From: Serpula lacrymans var. lacrymans S7.9
Lineage: Eukaryota; Basidiomycota; Agaricomycetes; Boletales; Serpulaceae
Direction of reading: 5' to 3'
Length of the DNA stretch: 64,000 nt
NCBI RefSeq assembly: GCF_000218685.1
Contig: NW_006763306.1
Span: 644,812 to 708,811 of the forward strand
Position 1 is the first letter of the stretch. Every line of letters starts with the position of its first letter. Made by a program: the position numbers and the translations under genes. Below, one piece after another: positions 32,961-44,271 of the stretch. Below the pieces are notes generated by a model. It was not told the DNA's origin. It saw only the letters and a list, made by a program, of their open reading frames with translations, and made no database searches.

Positions 32961-33521
32961 GCTTTTGCTTTTGCTTTACACTCCCAGCAGTGTAAATTTA
33001 GGGTGATAACTAACTTCATATTCTCCTAGAAACGTAAGTAGAATTCTGCCAACCCGACACTCTGCTCGTTGATTCACTCTATGCTCTTCATATCTGGCCT
33101 TTGCTATTGTGCAGTGGTCATGTAAATTCGGACTGGATTTCATAGGGATCGTTTTATGTGTGTGGCCAAAGTGAAGAGACGCAGATTTTCCCCGCAAATT
33201 TGGGTGAGCGTTGAGATGGTCACCAACTAGCAGAAACTCTGACCCTGTACATGGAAGTTTCGTACTTAATGGTGGTGAAGTAGCGTGAATAATGGACATA
33301 CGAAGAATAGATGTCGACTAATTAATATATCTAGGCCGAATGTCCATACATGGATTTCAAGAAGCTTCAAGCTTCAAGTGGGCGCATCGGACGTCGACCT
33401 TATGAATTTGAAAAGTTACAGTGGTAGAGGAGCCCCTAAGATGGCCTAGACTAGGCCAGTACACTTGTCTCTAGCGCTTTTAAGTATTACTGAACAATCA
33501 ACTTGTCCGGCATCTGATAAA
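32961..33521. other. intergenic, glycosidase B to BTB gene
   Basis: A minus-strand frame of 107 codons at 32976-33299 has no motif and no supporting exons. Nothing else seen. Confidence 0.4.
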
Positions 33522-34718
33522 ATGGTTGGTGACCCGGACACGGGAGTCTCAAGAACCCCTGAAGTAATGGAGAGCTCAAAGTCAACGATCCACGATGATG
33601 TCTACTACATAGACGATGGCGATTGTGTCATTCAAGTAGGAGATACTCTCTTCAAAGTGGGTTCTTTTTTATTATATCGTCACCACTAAGTGGTTTATAC
33701 TTATTATTCTGTCTCAACCTTGTAGGTTCACCGATGGGTCCTCTCGCGTGATACTTCTGCTTTCAGCGACATGTTCGTGGTATCGGGTGGAGGAGATAAA
33801 ACTCATTCCGACGGCGAACTTGAAGGATCGAGCGATACTACCCCTATCTTCCTTCAGGGAGACAGTGTCGAGCAGTTCAGATCGTTGCTTTGGGTTCTGT
33901 ACGCCTTGTGAAATCATAATTTCTTCTCCCCCTGATGTATAATGAACTTACTTTCTTTTTGTCTCGCTCGCATCTCCCAATATCACAGACCAAATGCCAT
34001 TTTGACTAGAAGTTCTTTCATCACTACGGATAACGTTGAATTTTTAGCACAGGTGGCAGAAATCGCACACAAATATCAATTCTCACACATCGAAGAACGG
34101 GCATGTGTTGTCCTCTGTGAGGTGCCCAGCAACAAGGCGTTTTGGCATTCCGGAGTGGATTCCGCTTCACGATTGCTAGATATCTCCTATATCTGCCAGG
34201 ACGATTGTCTCCGCAGCAAGCTGCTCGAAGCGTGGATTCCACGTCTCCTCTCCCGTAGTATTCCCGCTATACCTGCATTATTGATCGCCGACAAATACGA
34301 ACTGCAATCACTCCAAGGCGCAGCATACTACTCCTACATACTACGAATGGACGAGATGAATAGTAATGGTAGACTATCACCCGAGAGTCTGTTGAACCAA
34401 ATCCAGTATAATGGTCTCTTGCGTGGTTATTGGTGGCTTTCTCATACAAGTCCTCTTGAGAATATCCCGACGTATGAGCGCTCGTCTAAATGTCTTGGCT
34501 CCGTCTATTGTTCTCAATCATGGAGATCACTTTGGGGGAAATCATGCGCAAACTTGGATGTATCTCCTGGTATTCATCGTCTTGATGTTCTTGGTAAGAT
34601 GCGCTGCGCCACGGATGCAGCTTATAAACAAGTTTCACCCTCCCATGAAGACTATGTCAAAGGTGACTACGCCCAAGGTTTGTTCGGATGTTTTGTTAAT
34701 ATCAGGGCAGGTATTTAA
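33522..34718 (+). CDS. BTB/POZ-domain protein
   Basis: Exons 33522-33656, 33726-33907 and 33989-34718 join in frame (TLFK|VHRWVLSRDTSAFSDMF, then VLYA|LPNAI). The segment DGDCVIQVGDTLFKVHRWVL followed by S-FSDMF is the N-terminal half of the BTB fold as found in the large Agaricomycete BTB family. A BACK-like helical region follows (AHKYQFSHIEERACVVL, ADKYELQSLQGAA). Roles in this family are mostly unknown; many act as dimerising adaptors, for instance of Cullin-3. The 3' end after about 34690 is uncertain, because a donor-like site could lead to another terminal exon. Confidence 0.75.
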
Positions 34719-35768
34719 AAGTACGTAGAAAACTTCCATATCATGTTTCTGAAGGAGGCTATCTTGTGATACATAGTCTATTGGTTTTCGACGGTACTCT
34801 GTAGTCAAGGCAGCAACATGTTAATCCTGTCGCGTGATGCGGTATTAATGTACTATGGCATGAATGGCGACAGTAACATCAAATATGTACCATGTCTTTT
34901 GTCTCCCATGTCTCCCATTCCTCGTCGTCATCTTCGAAAGAGTGATCATTACGTGATAACCGTAAACTCTGCTCCAAATTTCCGTTGCCCCTGCCGATGT
35001 ATGAAAAGGTATAAAAGTGAGTGTAAGTAACATGAGACAACAATTGAGTCAATATACCCTCATCACCCGGGGCGGGGCAGCTCGTTTGGCGTAGGGGGAA
35101 GAGCATCTCCGACTTGAGTGATACTTATTTTTCACACAGGGGCATTCCTCTCTTCGAATGCGCGACTCTAACATAGTATAGCTTGTAAGGCACGCGGCAT
35201 TACTTCGACATCACAAGGTCGATCCAGCGATACAACGCAGTGTAGAAACCGTCAGAGGGTCACGCGAATCGATGTCAAGACCTGACATCATGATGTCGAG
35301 AGTGTAAGGCAACGTGTGGGTAACACTTCAAGTTTGAGTATCATAGACTCACCTGCCAGTGCTTCGATGTGTGGCAAAGTCGTCCATATGAACAAGTCTC
35401 GGTTAAGAGCCTTTGACTTGGACAGAACGTACAAAGGTTGGTATAATGTTGATATTCGGTGTCAGACATGGTAACGAAAAGGAGATGTGCCGAGCGTGCA
35501 AACTTTCCAAAGTCGAACACTGGCGACCCTTGTGTTTATATGAAGAACTTCGATGCCACAGTGTTGTATTCTGGTTCCTTCTCCCCCAGTTTAGAGGCCG
35601 TGCCAGAGCGCACATTTACACCCTACAACTACCTCACAGAAAACGAGGTTTCGTGAAGGTTTATAGATCCGAGTCCAACCTTTCTGCTAGTGTCAATATT
35701 CTTTCCCTTGCATTTGAAGTTCTCGCTACTCACCTATCCTTTCTTCCCTTCTTCGTCCTGCAAAAGTA
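34719..35768. other. 1-kb stretch with no clear gene
   Basis: Contains the 3' regions of the two convergent genes. A plus-strand frame at 35413-35946 overlaps the GNAT gene antisense and shows no motif. Confidence 0.4.
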
Positions 35769-36368
35769 TCACGTGCTATGCTCTACAATATGGCTCATCA
35801 TCCAGACAAACCCTTTGTCTTGCCTCATGCTCTGTATTTCCTCAAAGCCCATCTTATCATATAACGCCCGTGCGCTCTCGTTTGACTCCGCCACCATTAA
35901 AGTAACGACCTTATCTTTGTTATCGTTCTTAGGGCCATCATCGTGATTCTGTACCCATTCCAACAGCGATGCCACCAACTTCCTCCCCAGTCCATTTCCT
36001 CGATGTTCGGGATGCACCCACATGGCCACGAAATGATATATATCCCAGCCAGCTCTGACACCTGCTGTTTGGAATGGTTCCAAGCTACCTGGAGGAAGGG
36101 CTGAAGGTGCTACCACCGTGACCGTCGCAACCCACTCGTCACCGTTGATCAGCTCCCCTCGAACCGCGGCGACAAACGTAGCTTGATGAGGTGAGTCGAG
36201 GAGCTCTCTCCATACTTCCCGTGAGAATGCCAATTCTCGTGCGTAAGTCGATGCAAACGCTGCTGGATCTGTTTTCAGCGCTAGCAACCGAAACGTCGAG
36301 AATTTAGCGATGGTGGTATCTGTTAGTGGTCTTTCCAGAGTGAAGATGTCATACTGGGGCGACACCAT
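35769..36368 (-). CDS. GNAT-family N-acetyltransferase
   Basis: Single exon of 199 residues from the ATG of MVSPQYDIFTLERPL. The acetyl-CoA-binding motif A is clear: FVAMWVHPEHRGNGLGRKLV, with R-GNGLG as the pyrophosphate loop. A C-terminal strand-helix follows (VTLMVAESNESARALYDKMGF), with the usual N-AR-LY-K-GF motif B. The N-terminal FRLLALKTDPAAFAST matches small fungal GNATs of unknown substrate. The frame continues upstream past this ATG, so a longer start is possible, but the family usually begins near here. Confidence 0.85.
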   Translation of the reverse strand: MVSPQYDIFTLERPLTDTTIAKFSTFRLLALKTDPAAFASTYARELAFSREVWRELLDSPHQATFVAAVRGELINGDEWVATVTVVAPSALPPGSLEPFQTAGVRAGWDIYHFVAMWVHPEHRGNGLGRKLVASLLEWVQNHDDGPKNDNKDKVVTLMVAESNESARALYDKMGFEEIQSMRQDKGFVWMMSHIVEHST

Positions 36369-36760
36369 TCTGAGCTTCTTGAAGAAGATCAGCTGTGTAA
36401 AGCATAAATCGATCGCGCAAAACGTATATCGGCGGTTCGGCGACACCCGAGGACCAGGATTGTTTTCTCGTCACCTTTTCTCTCTCTCTGGTGCAAGAAT
36501 TTACTTGGTCAGGACCGGGTAAGTATGCCAGGAGGGACGTGCTATGAATGAAAGCGGTGAATGTTATATATGTGGTAATATGAAGACTGGGTCGAGTCAT
36601 AATCAGTCATTGGGCTATGTCAAATGATAAGATTTCCATGGCTGCTTTAGTCGGAAAGAATCTATCTTCACTGCGAGTCGCACGTCCTCGTCTCCCAGAC
36701 ACTGCAGTTTGTTTTAGTACGTCCAAGATAGTTAGTTGTACGATATATAATCTTCATAAA
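36369..36760. other. GNAT upstream region / PHA2 3' region
   Basis: Both neighbouring genes are on the minus strand; no other gene seen. Confidence 0.4.
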
Positions 36761-37899
36761 TTACCACATCCCCAAAAGGTTAGCCTCCCCACCCTGCTTG
36801 CTCACTCTCTGTATGCCTCGCATAACTTGATTAGTCCACGATGGATCAGTCATCGTTTCCTCTTCTACCTCCACGAAATATACATCATGGAAAGGGATCG
36901 GTAAAGGCGACGGTCGGCGATCCAGTCGTATGACATATAAATCGAGTGCATTCAATAGACGGGTTTGGTTTCTGGGTTTTTCGGCCATTGCACCTGGTGG
37001 ATAGCTTATGCGAACTAACGCATGTCTTTGGGTGGGTGGCGCGGTAGATGGAGGTGGTATCGCGGTATGATCACTATATGCCAGGAGATAAAAGCGAGTG
37101 TAGTTCACTTTTACGCACAATGTCGAGTGTTAAATCCCAATTCAAACGAATAAAGCGGTAGAGCCACTTACCATTGTTATCCTGGATACCCTCCTCTAAA
37201 ATCTCCAATTCCGGCAATATGCTAACGATCACACGAGAACAGATAGCTGCACATTTGAGGGGATCGAGGCCATCAATAGAGGGAGACAGGAGAGCTCGAG
37301 CGGCTCCAGCAGTAGATGCATAAGGGACGAGAGAAGCTGTAGGCAGGTGTTCCCGTAGAAAGGCCCTGCATTGTCCTAAAGCCTATACCATAGTCAATAC
37401 AGAGATTTGAGAGTTGGTACGAGAGAATGTTTTACTTGCTCGTGACTTAAAACGTGCTGGATCTCTCCCAGCCTTACACCCTTCCTGACTACTAACGAGT
37501 GTTTGATACTCAATACCACGTCTCCGCGAACAAAGCTGGTTTTCCCCATGCATGGCGAGCGAAGCAGATCATACGTATCGATGACAGCGCCATGAATTGA
37601 ATTTTCTTGTGGTATGAGAGCCAGTGGGACAGAGGGCGACAGGGCATGGAAGACATCTAGCCATCGGATTAGAATGGAGAATAGCCACTCGGTCTAGATA
37701 ACGACGGACCAGTGATGGTCTGCCTTTCGGAGTAAGTCACCGTTGATCCAAATCTATCATATGCAGCCTTGTCTCCATTCAGCCCAAGGTTATATCCTGA
37801 GATGAGTGAGAGAGAACTTACCTGATGAGAATATGTGCCAACAGGGCCCAAGAAAGCAAGCGTAGGCTTCTCTTGACCGTCAATCTGAGGTTCAGCCAT
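36761..37899 (-). CDS. PHA2: prephenate dehydratase (phenylalanine biosynthesis)
   Basis: Five exons: 37899-37822, 37767-37710, 37656-37436, 37382-37172 and 37107-36761, giving 304 residues. It begins with LAFLGPVGTYSHQAAYDRFG, the classic N-terminus of the PDT domain, and continues with ALIPQENSIHGAV and GEIQHVLSHEQALGQCRAFL. The catalytic TRF motif is in NYTRFYLLA near residue 193, followed by an ACT-type regulatory domain (ALVRISYPPGAM, FVEVEE). The enzyme converts prephenate to phenylpyruvate, and the ACT domain usually senses phenylalanine. The second intron uses the less common donor GTCCGT. A Gcn4-like factor, which in yeast controls such genes, lies 30 kb away. Confidence 0.93.
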
Positions 37900-38443
37900 T
37901 TGAGCGATCTTCAGTTATTCAAGTTGATGCGAAGTTTTCTAGATTCTATATATATGACCATATGTTGCAGAACTGAGAAACTCCGCCACAACCAATTCAC
38001 CCGTGGACCATCGATGCGTTCAAGCATTTTGTGAATATCCTATAGCTAGTCTCGTCGTACAGTACATCCTCTTTTATTTGCTTACTTCGAGCGCACTCCC
38101 ACGTCCAATCTTGGCCTACTCAAAGCGTCTGTCAATCAACATCAATTATATACACACGTCTCATGCATGTTCTGCCCCCGCGTTGATGTCAGGCAGTTAA
38201 CGTCCAGAAGGCTCGTTTTGAGTTGGACAATATCGAGCAAGGCTAGTAGAGCCAAGACATGAAGAAAGACTTTTCGGCTATCCCTTTATTTCCAATGACT
38301 GAAATCTTGAACGCAAAGCGTACATGTTTGGGACTGAAGACCGACAATACCATTGTGGTGATCATCCAAAAATCAGGTGAAAAGAAATCACATGATTGTC
38401 AGCCGTGTCTTCTCACTATACCTGATATTATTCTCGGTCACAC
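37900..38443. other. intergenic, PHA2 promoter side
   Basis: No gene seen. Confidence 0.4.
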
Positions 38444-39495
38444 CTACTGCTGTGGAACACTTACGGTCTTTTGCCTCTTCGGCTGAGGAGTGGGAGAGGG
38501 CGCCTCAAGGTGTATATCGGCAAGTCGACCTCTTGGAAAATGATCCGATAGTGGACCCTTGAATGGGTACCAATAATGACTTACATGAGGAGCACGACCT
38601 TTCCCTGGAATATCCAGGGAAGGTGCAGAGCTATTTCGACCGTGTAGCAGGCCAGCCCCGAACTCAGACAATGTCCATTATGCGGTAGACAGCGGGAGCC
38701 TGTCCATCCATCCCGGAGGAATGTACAGTGATATTATAGCAGGGTTCTCCATTCACATTTATGCGCTGCGTGGTAGGGTCCCATCCAAGATCCACCTTTT
38801 CCGCATAAGTGAATGATATAACACAATGTATCAAGGGTTCATGTTCCTATGAGTAATCTATGAGAGGTGAATGCAGAATAGTAGTACTGGACTGACTTGA
38901 ATGAAATCAAACGGTTTTGTGGTGAATACCATTGAACGGTTGGCAAACTAGAATCTCATCTGGTTAGCTTCGACTGAGATGCTGAACGCAAACCCTGGCA
39001 GGGATCACTTCGCAGGACGTGATGGAGACTCCACACAATCTTATGTACGTTAGCCTTTTTCTTGAACTGAGTCGGGACAGCCATGATCTCGTCCCAAGAA
39101 ATCGTAGAGTTTGTTGGACCCTTGTGGGACCGGGGGTTTATTGGTGTCGTAGAGGACAAAGTAGCTGCAACAGGACAAGTTGAGTTCGATAGCACAGATT
39201 CTGATGTCGAATTTGGGCTATGCATGTACATAGTTCGCTTGCTAGTCTCGCCAAGGCCGCTACGTTCATATATCTTCGTTATAACGTCTGTAAGAGGCAC
39301 GAGGGATTTTTCCTCTTCATCTGTAGATTTGGCTGTATCCGATTTGAAGGCGACCCATCGTCCATCTTTAATATGCCCCTTGCCAAGAAGCGCCTGCTTC
39401 ACTTTAGCAACCTCGACACCTTTGAGCTGAGAAGTGGCATTGTCCGAGAAGAATTTGACTGAGATTTCTGGGATCGAGATGCCCATATCGCTCAC
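38444..39495 (-). pseudogene. FunK1-type fungal protein kinase relic (N-terminal part only)
   Basis: On the minus strand, fragments follow the order found in Agaricomycete FunK1 proteins. First are an N-terminal part with SISWDEIMAVPTQFKKK and IVWSLHHVLRSDP, then FTYAEKVDLGWDPTTQRI with an INVNGEPCYNITVHSS strand, then YRIMDIVSEFGAGLLHGR, where the kinase glycine-rich region should start. Stops and frame changes separate them, and the catalytic kinase lobes are absent, ending instead in an unrelated-looking tail (PQPKRQKTVSVPQQ). Confidence 0.5.
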
Positions 39496-41102
39496 AAGAG
39501 CATCATGGCGCTGTTGTAGCTGACCTGTGCGGCAAACACTGTTCGACGTCTGGTTCCGAATGGAGAGAGTATCTGCATTGAGTGAAGGGCACTGCGATTT
39601 GTAGTCTTCGGATTTTCCATGACATGCTGATGAATGTGGACGTGCTGTTGGGAGGAATACAGGCTCCTAACTAACTAATATTGCGTAAAAGCAAGGTTTC
39701 ATTCTAGGGAACGTGAGGGAGAGATAACATGAGAATTGAATTGAAGTCAGACACAATTGCAAGTGTCGAACGTCTAGCATTACAACATTAAAACACTTCA
39801 TCTTCTGCCGGTTTTTGCCGTTATCACACCCTCCAAATAATTATTCATATATGTAAGGTGTATACTCTCGTTTCCTTGGTTATTAACTTTCTGATATGCG
39901 TATCTCATAGCCCACCGGAGAAAGGGTTTCTGGAATGTAGCACAACGATTGCGACGATAGAGCTTCTCGCATATATGTATTGTATGCATATGGTCAGTCC
40001 TTACATCAATAATGCACGCCAGGGACTTTGCCGTTTTGTTCATCAGATGTAGCTCTGATTTGTTCCATTCCACCTTGACGGAGTCCACGGATATCCGCCT
40101 CTCCATAACATTTGAATCGACAGTCTACCAAGCGCCTCTTCGACTCTTGAATGCAAAGCTCGCGCACGCATCGTTGACTCCGTTTCTGTTCCAGAGAACG
40201 TGATCCACCTTGGCGAGAATGGGCGTATCCAGTTCACTAGTAAGGTCCAGTGCTGACTTGGACTTTACGATGCCACCAGGGTCGAAGTTTACGTCTCTTG
40301 CTGCGTTAGCTAATAAGGGATACTGACATCGAATAAGACCCATGGACAAAATGGGCACAGTGCTGTCGGGAGGCATGCAGTTACCTCCAGTTACTCGAAA
40401 TCAGATGAAGAATCACTGGCAAAGATTTCATGTTGTCGCCTGTTAGTACTGTTCTGTTGATATGCCTGGCTTTTGCGACGGTAACACTCACGCCATTCTA
40501 GTCGTATAGAGTCTCAATAGTTCCGGTATATCAAAGAACCAAGAAGAGATTCTATCTGCTTTTACTTTGAATACCGAATGCCCGATATCAATGGTCTGGA
40601 GATAGTTCTGAACGCGACGATTGGGCTGCGATGTAGACTTCTGAGATGGCATTAATTTTGATCATGGTCGCCGTGTTTCAAATTCACCGTGATGGACCTG
40701 GTGCTTCAGTTCAGTCTGGGGCAGCCCCTTTGCGATTTGCTGTGGTATTTTTGCCGTCTGATATCTAAGGCGTCTCTCTATTTTAGCCAGTACTTCTTGT
40801 TTATCGTCTCCTATACACCTGATTCCCCCTTTGTTATACCATTCGCGGCTGTGCCCTGGTTCACCTACCTGACTCATATTTGTCCATAACACCGCATCCT
40901 GAGATATCCTGCCACCAAGCGTGAGTGGCTTACACAAGACTCTACCGTTCCTCTGCCACATTAGGCATCCCCGGGTCCAGTAACCACCTGAACGCTCAGA
41001 AAACTAGCCAAATCAAGTCAGCGAAAGCCGAACACAGATATTTCTTACATACAAATCTCGCGCAATATTGGCGTATAAGTACTGTCGCTTGTTTTTTCCC
41101 AG
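39496..41102. other. region with unrecognised minus-strand frames
   Basis: Minus-strand frames at 39798-40106, 40125-40376 and 40662-40961 have coding-like composition. The last contains VLWTNMSQVGEPGHSREWY and IGDDKQEVLAKIERRLRYQT. I could not join them into one gene or assign a family; they may be part of a decayed gene upstream of the FunK1 relic. Confidence 0.3.
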
Positions 41103-44100
41103 ATGGCATCCGTCACCCCTCGCGCCTCTGGTTTTTGGGCAGACTCGACGAGGATGAGTTACTTCAATTCCGAAACTGACCTCGACAGCGCAGACATCGA
41201 GGGTACTGCAGCATGCGAGGGCGACGAGTATGACGATGGCAGAACACCGCTAGACAGAACTATTGATCGCATTGGCATGGGTGAGTCTTTTCATCTTTAC
41301 AAAGTATTCGCTCTGAGTCGTTTTGGTGTCTCAAGGGAGTTATCAATGGACATTGCTGTCTCTATGTGGTTTTGGTGAGTCCTGATTCAACGTCTCACTA
41401 CGCTTTCTCTCGAGCCGCGTCCCCTGCGCACATAATTACGCTGGTATTATCGGCTGTTAAAAAATGTGATGCGTCCATCCATCAGCTGCTTCGCTCCTTT
41501 TTGTTCGGCGAGAGTGTAAAACGTAGGGGTGGTGGTTGTCTTTCTTACAAGTGTGACGCGCTTATCTGGCGACACATGAAATGTTGGAGTGGATCTTCGG
41601 ATGCTGACATGCTGCACCCTGGAAAGGTGTATCTTTCATCCTTTCATGACCATGTCTTATACCATTTTCCTCATACTGATTTAACGACCCTACCTCAGGC
41701 TGGCTGGCCGACAATGTGAGTTCTTTGATTTCAAAGTGCTGCTTTCATCTTTGACAGATAATTTAGATGTGGATCCAAGCAGTTGCAATAATTTTACCTA
41801 GAGTACAGCAACATTATTCAAGTATGTCCTGTTTATCGCTATCTTGATGTCCCCCCTTGACAATTGGACCTGTCCAGTTTCAGACAATTACATCGGGCTG
41901 TTGTCTTCCTCTATGTTTGCAGGCATGATGTTTGGTGCCGTGGGATGGGGTACCTGTGCGTTGTGTCTTTTTCGTTTTGGATGTTCGTCTACTAATATCG
42001 GCGTCCTGGAAAGGCTCTGACCTGATGGGTCGAAGCACAGCTTTCAATGCGACATTATTTTTCACGTCGCTATTTGGCATTTTGTCTTCTTTCGCAAGAT
42101 CATACTGGCTACTCTGTGTCTTGCTCTTTTTCCTCGGGAGTGCTGTCGGAGTAAGCACACCTTTTTGTATTTTTCCAATGGCTGTCATGATGCTGACTAT
42201 GTACATCAGGGTTCTATGCCTACAGATGGCACACTCCTCCTCGAACACATGCCGAAAGGCAAACAATATTTAGTGACTGCTCTATCCGTATTCTTCTCCT
42301 TTGGCTCAGTATTAGCAGCAGTAGTGGGTCTGCTCGTTGTCCCTCAGAACTCTTGCAAGCCTGGCGTGCCATGCGACGTGGAGGTAGACAACCGCGGTTG
42401 GCAATACATGCTCGTCTCATTGGGCATTATTGTACGTTCATCCCTACTCATCCTCTCATATTTCCTTCCTCCCCAGAATCGTGCCCACTCTCTCCTTCGC
42501 TCTAACACATCCCATAGACGCTCTCCATGTTCCTTGCACGTATGGTCTTTTTCCGCCTTCACGAATCTCCTCGGTATCTCGTTCATGCAGGACGACACCA
42601 AGAAGCCCTGGAATCTCTGCAAATGATATCTCGCTTCAACGGCTCCGAGATTCCTCTCGACTTAGATGACGTCAATGACCATCATCCCACATCCGCGATC
42701 CCGAAGACAGGCACAGGCGAGAACGAGCCGTTCCTTTCTCAGCAGGTCAACAGCGACTATGCTCCCCGCAATAGTCACAACGCCCCCCCTGCTACTGACG
42801 GCACTGTCCTGTTCGACGCGCAGGGCGAGCTCCCAACTCAAGGGAGTAGCGACTTCCTCCGAAACGAGGAGGGTGGAATGACGGACTACCGCGCTACGGG
42901 TGAATCGCCTACCTCTCTCGATGCGCACTTGTTCAAGACGCCGATCGAGGAGGTGCCATCGAGCAGCTTGGCACGCGGGGATGGGCAGGCGTCGCGTCCT
43001 GCATTGGCCGTCCATGTCCAGACCGACCGGAACGGGGATTCTACGCCATCCGACAAGGACTCGGATAGTGGCCGCTCGCCGAGATCTCACGCTCGTCCTC
43101 TGCGTCGGCACTCACGACAACGATCCAGTAGTGTGGCTATGTCTCGTGCTTCGTCGATGTACGAAGTGAAACGATGTGTAGGAGGGGTGCTTCCGCGATG
43201 GATCCGACGCCCTCTGCTTGCATGGCTTGATAGGTTGGCAATGGTGCTCTCCCCTGAGTGGTTGCGTACGACTGTGTTGGTATGGGCTGTTTGGTGTTTT
43301 ATGTCACTAGGTGCGTCGTTTATTTTCTTCTCGAATTTGTGTTTCAAAAAGTTGATGGTCGCATTGTGTTTGCAGCATATACGATGTTCAATGTGTACTT
43401 CCCAAAACTGCTCGAGACTGCTTCGAGCATATCAGATGCAGATGCATCACCGAAAACCTTGGAAGAAAATCTATGGGATGTTGTAATTTTCACAATAGGC
43501 GGATGCCCAGGCGCTATCGTGAGTAGCTTCCCATAGAGCCACTTTTTTATTCACCATTTAATGTTATGCACCTTTAGCTTGGAGCGTACTTAGTCGAAAC
43601 ACCATTTGGCCGACGTGGGTCTCTCGCGTTGACTACGTTTATCACCGCCCTGTTCTGCATGGCATTTGTACTTTCCCGAGGACCCTTTGCTGTACGAGTA
43701 AGTTCTGTGGGAATAAGCTTGAGCTCGACGGTGAGTGCATGTTTTAGGCCTTTGGTGCCTTTTTACCATTTTCAACCTGGCTGAGCACCGCCCTTGTTCC
43801 TTGTCTGCAGACGATGTATGCCGTGCTATATGGGTAAGCTTGCTTATATGAATACGGGGTATATGTTGGCTGACGGGGTAATTGGTAGTTGGACACCGGA
43901 GATATTCGGCACGAAAGGTTAGTCTTCGGGCCTGACTCACCTTCAACCTCGATTAAGCATGCTCACAATCTATCTCCATAGTTCGAGGAACAGCTTGTGG
44001 TATCGCATCTGCCCTCTCTAGAATGTAAGTTATCTAGTTCCACGCCACACACCGACGTCCATTCTGGTTGGCCACATAAGTGTGGAAAAAACTGACGTAT

Positions 44101-44271
44101 TTCATTGCTAGTGGTGGTATGATTGCTCCCATGCTGGGTGGTTCCTTACTCGTCATCAATAGAGCCTTTCCGGTGTACACGAGTGTTGTGGTGTACCTGG
44201 TTGCAGTCGTGTGTATACTTCTTTTAAAGGAGAATGAGGGAGCTAGTGGGGTGAGGACGTTTGTGCATTGA
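41103..44271 (+). CDS. MFS transporter, SV2/sugar-transporter-like
   Basis: Fourteen exons can be joined in frame to 699 residues: 41103-41280, 41336-41374, 41699-41715, 41767-41821, 41878-41955, 42014-42150, 42210-42431, 42518-43310, 43376-43518, 43578-43697, 43748-43833, 43889-43917, 43982-44024 and 44112-44271. The N-terminus is acidic and leads into DRIGMGSYQW and GFGWLADNMW. The MFS signature loop is SDLMGRSTAFNA. A GSMPTDGTLLLEHMP segment, a RLHESPRYL motif after TM6, and late helices (YAVLYGWTPEIFGTKVRGT, IGGMIAPMLGG) follow. The large loop after SPRYL (within exon 8) is about 200 residues, Ser/Asp-rich and probably cytosolic. The substrate is not predictable. Exon 3 is 17 nt and intron 2 is unusually long (324 nt). 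Confidence 0.9.

Noticed and set aside
32976..33299. 107-codon minus-strand frame after the second glycosidase
   Set aside because: No motif and no supporting exons; probably chance.
35070..35130. Possible tRNA near a GGCGTAGGGGGAAGAGC stretch
   Set aside because: No B box and no acceptor or T-arm pairing could be drawn.
35413..35946. 177-codon plus-strand frame overlapping the GNAT gene
   Set aside because: Antisense shadow of a well-supported acetyltransferase; hydrophobic runs come from the complementary strand.
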